NCBI GenBank assembly: GCA_016463555.1
Contig: JAEMRB010000012.1
Span: 8,611-15,215, forward strand
Direction: 5' to 3'
DNA length: 6,605 nt
From: Chloroflexota bacterium
GTDB taxonomy: Bacteria; Chloroflexota; Limnocylindria; Limnocylindrales; Limnocylindraceae
Shown here: piece after piece, positions 5,895 through 6,605 of the stretch
How the letters are laid out: every line of letters begins with the position of its first letter
Numbering within the stretch: the first letter of the stretch is position 1
The notes under the pieces: generated by a model
Databases searched by the model: none
Told to the model about the DNA's origin: nothing
The model's input: the letters and a program-made list of their open reading frames with translations, nothing else
Program-made: the position numbers and the translations under genes

Positions 5895-6361
5895 TGGATC
5901 TCGGCAAGAGCGTTCGCCACCGTGCCCTGCGCGATATTGTTTCGCGGCAGGCGATCCGGACCCAGCGGGAACTGGCAGCGGCGCTCAAGCGGCAGGGGAT
6001 CCCCGCCACACAGGCAACGCTCAGCCGCGACATCACCGAGCTGGGCCTCATCAAGGTGGATCGCGGCGGCTCGCCGGCCTACGCCTTCGCCCCAGGTCGC
6101 TCGGTTGAGATCGCTTCGGAAGAGCGGTTGCATGCCCTGCTCGGCGCGATCCCACTCGACGCCTCGGTGGCGGGTTCGATCCTGGTGCTCAAGACGCTCC
6201 CAGGGAGCGCACACGCCATTGCCGCCTCCCTCGACCGCCTCCGCCTCCCCGAGATCGTTGGCACAGTGGCGGGCGACGACACTCTCTTCGTGGCCGTGCG
6301 TGATGCGGCGGCGATGCGCAAACTGCGCAAGCGCTTGACCGAACTCGCTCAGCGAGGCTAA
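5894..6361 (+). CDS. argR: Arginine repressor ArgR
   Basis: This 155-residue protein has the two-domain layout and usual length (about 150 residues) of ArgR/AhrC. The N-terminal winged helix (about 5-70) contains TQRELAAALKRQG and the recognition helix TQATLSRDITELGLIKV (39-55), the family's DNA-binding signature. The C-terminal domain (about 76-150) contains TLPGSAHAIAASLD (101-114) and PEIVGTVAGDDT (119-130). Asp128-Asp129 correspond to the arginine-contacting aspartates of this domain, which also forms the hexamer. In characterised bacteria, arginine-bound ArgR represses arginine biosynthesis and often activates catabolism by binding ARG boxes. No arginine gene is visible here, and I see no clear ARG box in the window, so it probably acts at distant sites. 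Its start overlaps the uppP stop, making expression dependent on the uppP transcript. The family call is near certain. Confidence 0.95.
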   Translation: MDLGKSVRHRALRDIVSRQAIRTQRELAAALKRQGIPATQATLSRDITELGLIKVDRGGSPAYAFAPGRSVEIASEERLHALLGAIPLDASVAGSILVLKTLPGSAHAIAASLDRLRLPEIVGTVAGDDTLFVAVRDAAAMRKLRKRLTELAQRG

Positions 6362-6377
6362 CCGCCGCCGCGGGCGC

Positions 6378-6383
6378 TAGGAT
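6378..6383 (+). promoter_or_regulatory. Possible -10 box of lysS (leaderless type)
   Basis: TAGGAT matches TATAAT at four of six positions, including the first TA and last AT, and ends 7 nt before the lysS ATG, the same spacing as at lepB. The overlapping AGGA could instead act as a weak Shine-Dalgarno sequence 8 nt from the ATG. No -35 box is seen at 16-19 bp. Confidence 0.3.
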
Positions 6384-6390
6384 TCCCAGC

Positions 6391-6605
6391 ATGTATTGGG
6401 CAGATGAACTCGCCGCACGCGTCTCCGGGCCCCAGGTCGTCAACGACTCGAAGACCCCATCGGGGACGGTGCACGTTGGCAGCCTTCGTGGGCCGGTCAT
6501 GCACGACACCATTGCTCGTGCCCTGCGCGACCGCGGCATCCCCGTGCAGTTCCGCTACGGCGTCGAAGATATGGATGCGATGGATGCGCAGGCGCTCCTC
6601 ACCCC
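6391..6605 (+). CDS. lysS: Class I lysyl-tRNA synthetase, N-terminal part
   Basis: An open frame of 71 complete codons starts at the ATG at 6391 and runs off the right edge. The visible residues fit the start of a class I (archaeal-type, COG1384) lysyl-tRNA synthetase, which charges tRNA-Lys with lysine using ATP in the cytoplasm. KTPSGTVHVGSLRG (21-34) carries HVGS, the variant of the class I HIGH motif, at residues 28-31. It is followed by HDTIARALRDRG (38-49) and YGVEDMDAMD (56-65), matching the nucleotide-binding region of this family. The KMSKS motif and anticodon-binding domain would lie outside the window. Most bacteria use the unrelated class II LysRS, so this form is taxonomically informative. 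It lies 29 bp after argR in the same direction and may belong to the same transcript or have its own start. Family confidence is good but rests on a short N-terminal piece. Confidence 0.8.
   Translation, partial: MYWADELAARVSGPQVVNDSKTPSGTVHVGSLRGPVMHDTIARALRDRGIPVQFRYGVEDMDAMDAQALLT

Noticed and set aside
5204..6214. 336-codon frame on the minus strand spanning uppP and argR
   Set aside because: Despite its length it runs antisense to two genes with unmistakable motifs, and its product is Arg-, Ser- and Pro-rich without structure.
6335..6340. TTGACC as a -35 box for lysS
   Set aside because: It lies 37 bp before the TAGGAT hexamer, far beyond the 16-19 bp spacing, and it is within argR coding sequence (Leu-Thr codons).
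1..6605. A mobile element, CRISPR array, defence island or wholly new system
   Set aside because: No transposase, integrase, direct repeats, spacer array, tRNA or sharp composition change is visible; most genes belong to known housekeeping families.

Overview
The window looks like a chromosomal segment of a GC-rich bacterium with densely packed genes and no sign of mobile DNA, tRNA, rRNA or CRISPR. A member of the Chloroflexota is the most plausible source. The reasons are the membrane pyrophosphatase signature (GRGADLFES in the catalytic loop combined with a K+-independent GNTTKA motif), a class I lysyl-tRNA synthetase, and what looks like leaderless transcription of some genes. This placement rests on remembered family patterns, not on a search.

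Layout. Two gene groups diverge from a 190-bp intergenic region (2534-2723). Leftward runs a tightly coupled three-gene operon: lepB (signal peptidase I), a 202-residue multi-pass membrane protein, and a NuoN/HyfF-like membrane protein that runs off the left edge. The lepB stop abuts the next ATG, and the following junction is an ATGA overlap. Rightward lie hppA (H+-translocating pyrophosphatase), uppP (undecaprenyl-diphosphatase), argR (arginine repressor) and the start of lysS (class I lysyl-tRNA synthetase). hppA has its own structured leader. The 111-bp hppA-uppP gap holds two adjacent hairpins. uppP and argR overlap by one base, and lysS follows argR after 29 bp.

How the genes fit together. 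The right arm combines energy and phosphate metabolism (PPi-driven proton pumping), cell-envelope lipid-carrier recycling, arginine regulation and translation, so it looks like a housekeeping cluster and not a dedicated pathway. The left arm pairs protein export processing with two proteins resembling membrane subunits of complex I or hydrogenase-4. The NuoN-like protein keeps the fold landmarks (FPFHG, a diverged TM segment ending in NAGW, ALPPG) but lacks several lysines expected in the proton channel. This degenerate antiporter-like pair is the least explained part of the window.

Regulatory sequence is concentrated in 2534-2723. A -10 box sits exactly 7 nt before the lepB ATG with no Shine-Dalgarno sequence. 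A sigma-70-like hppA promoter has a GC palindrome in its spacer, and three tandem hairpins occupy the hppA leader. A second -10-like hexamer lies 7 nt before the lysS ATG. I found no clear evidence for an entirely new system.
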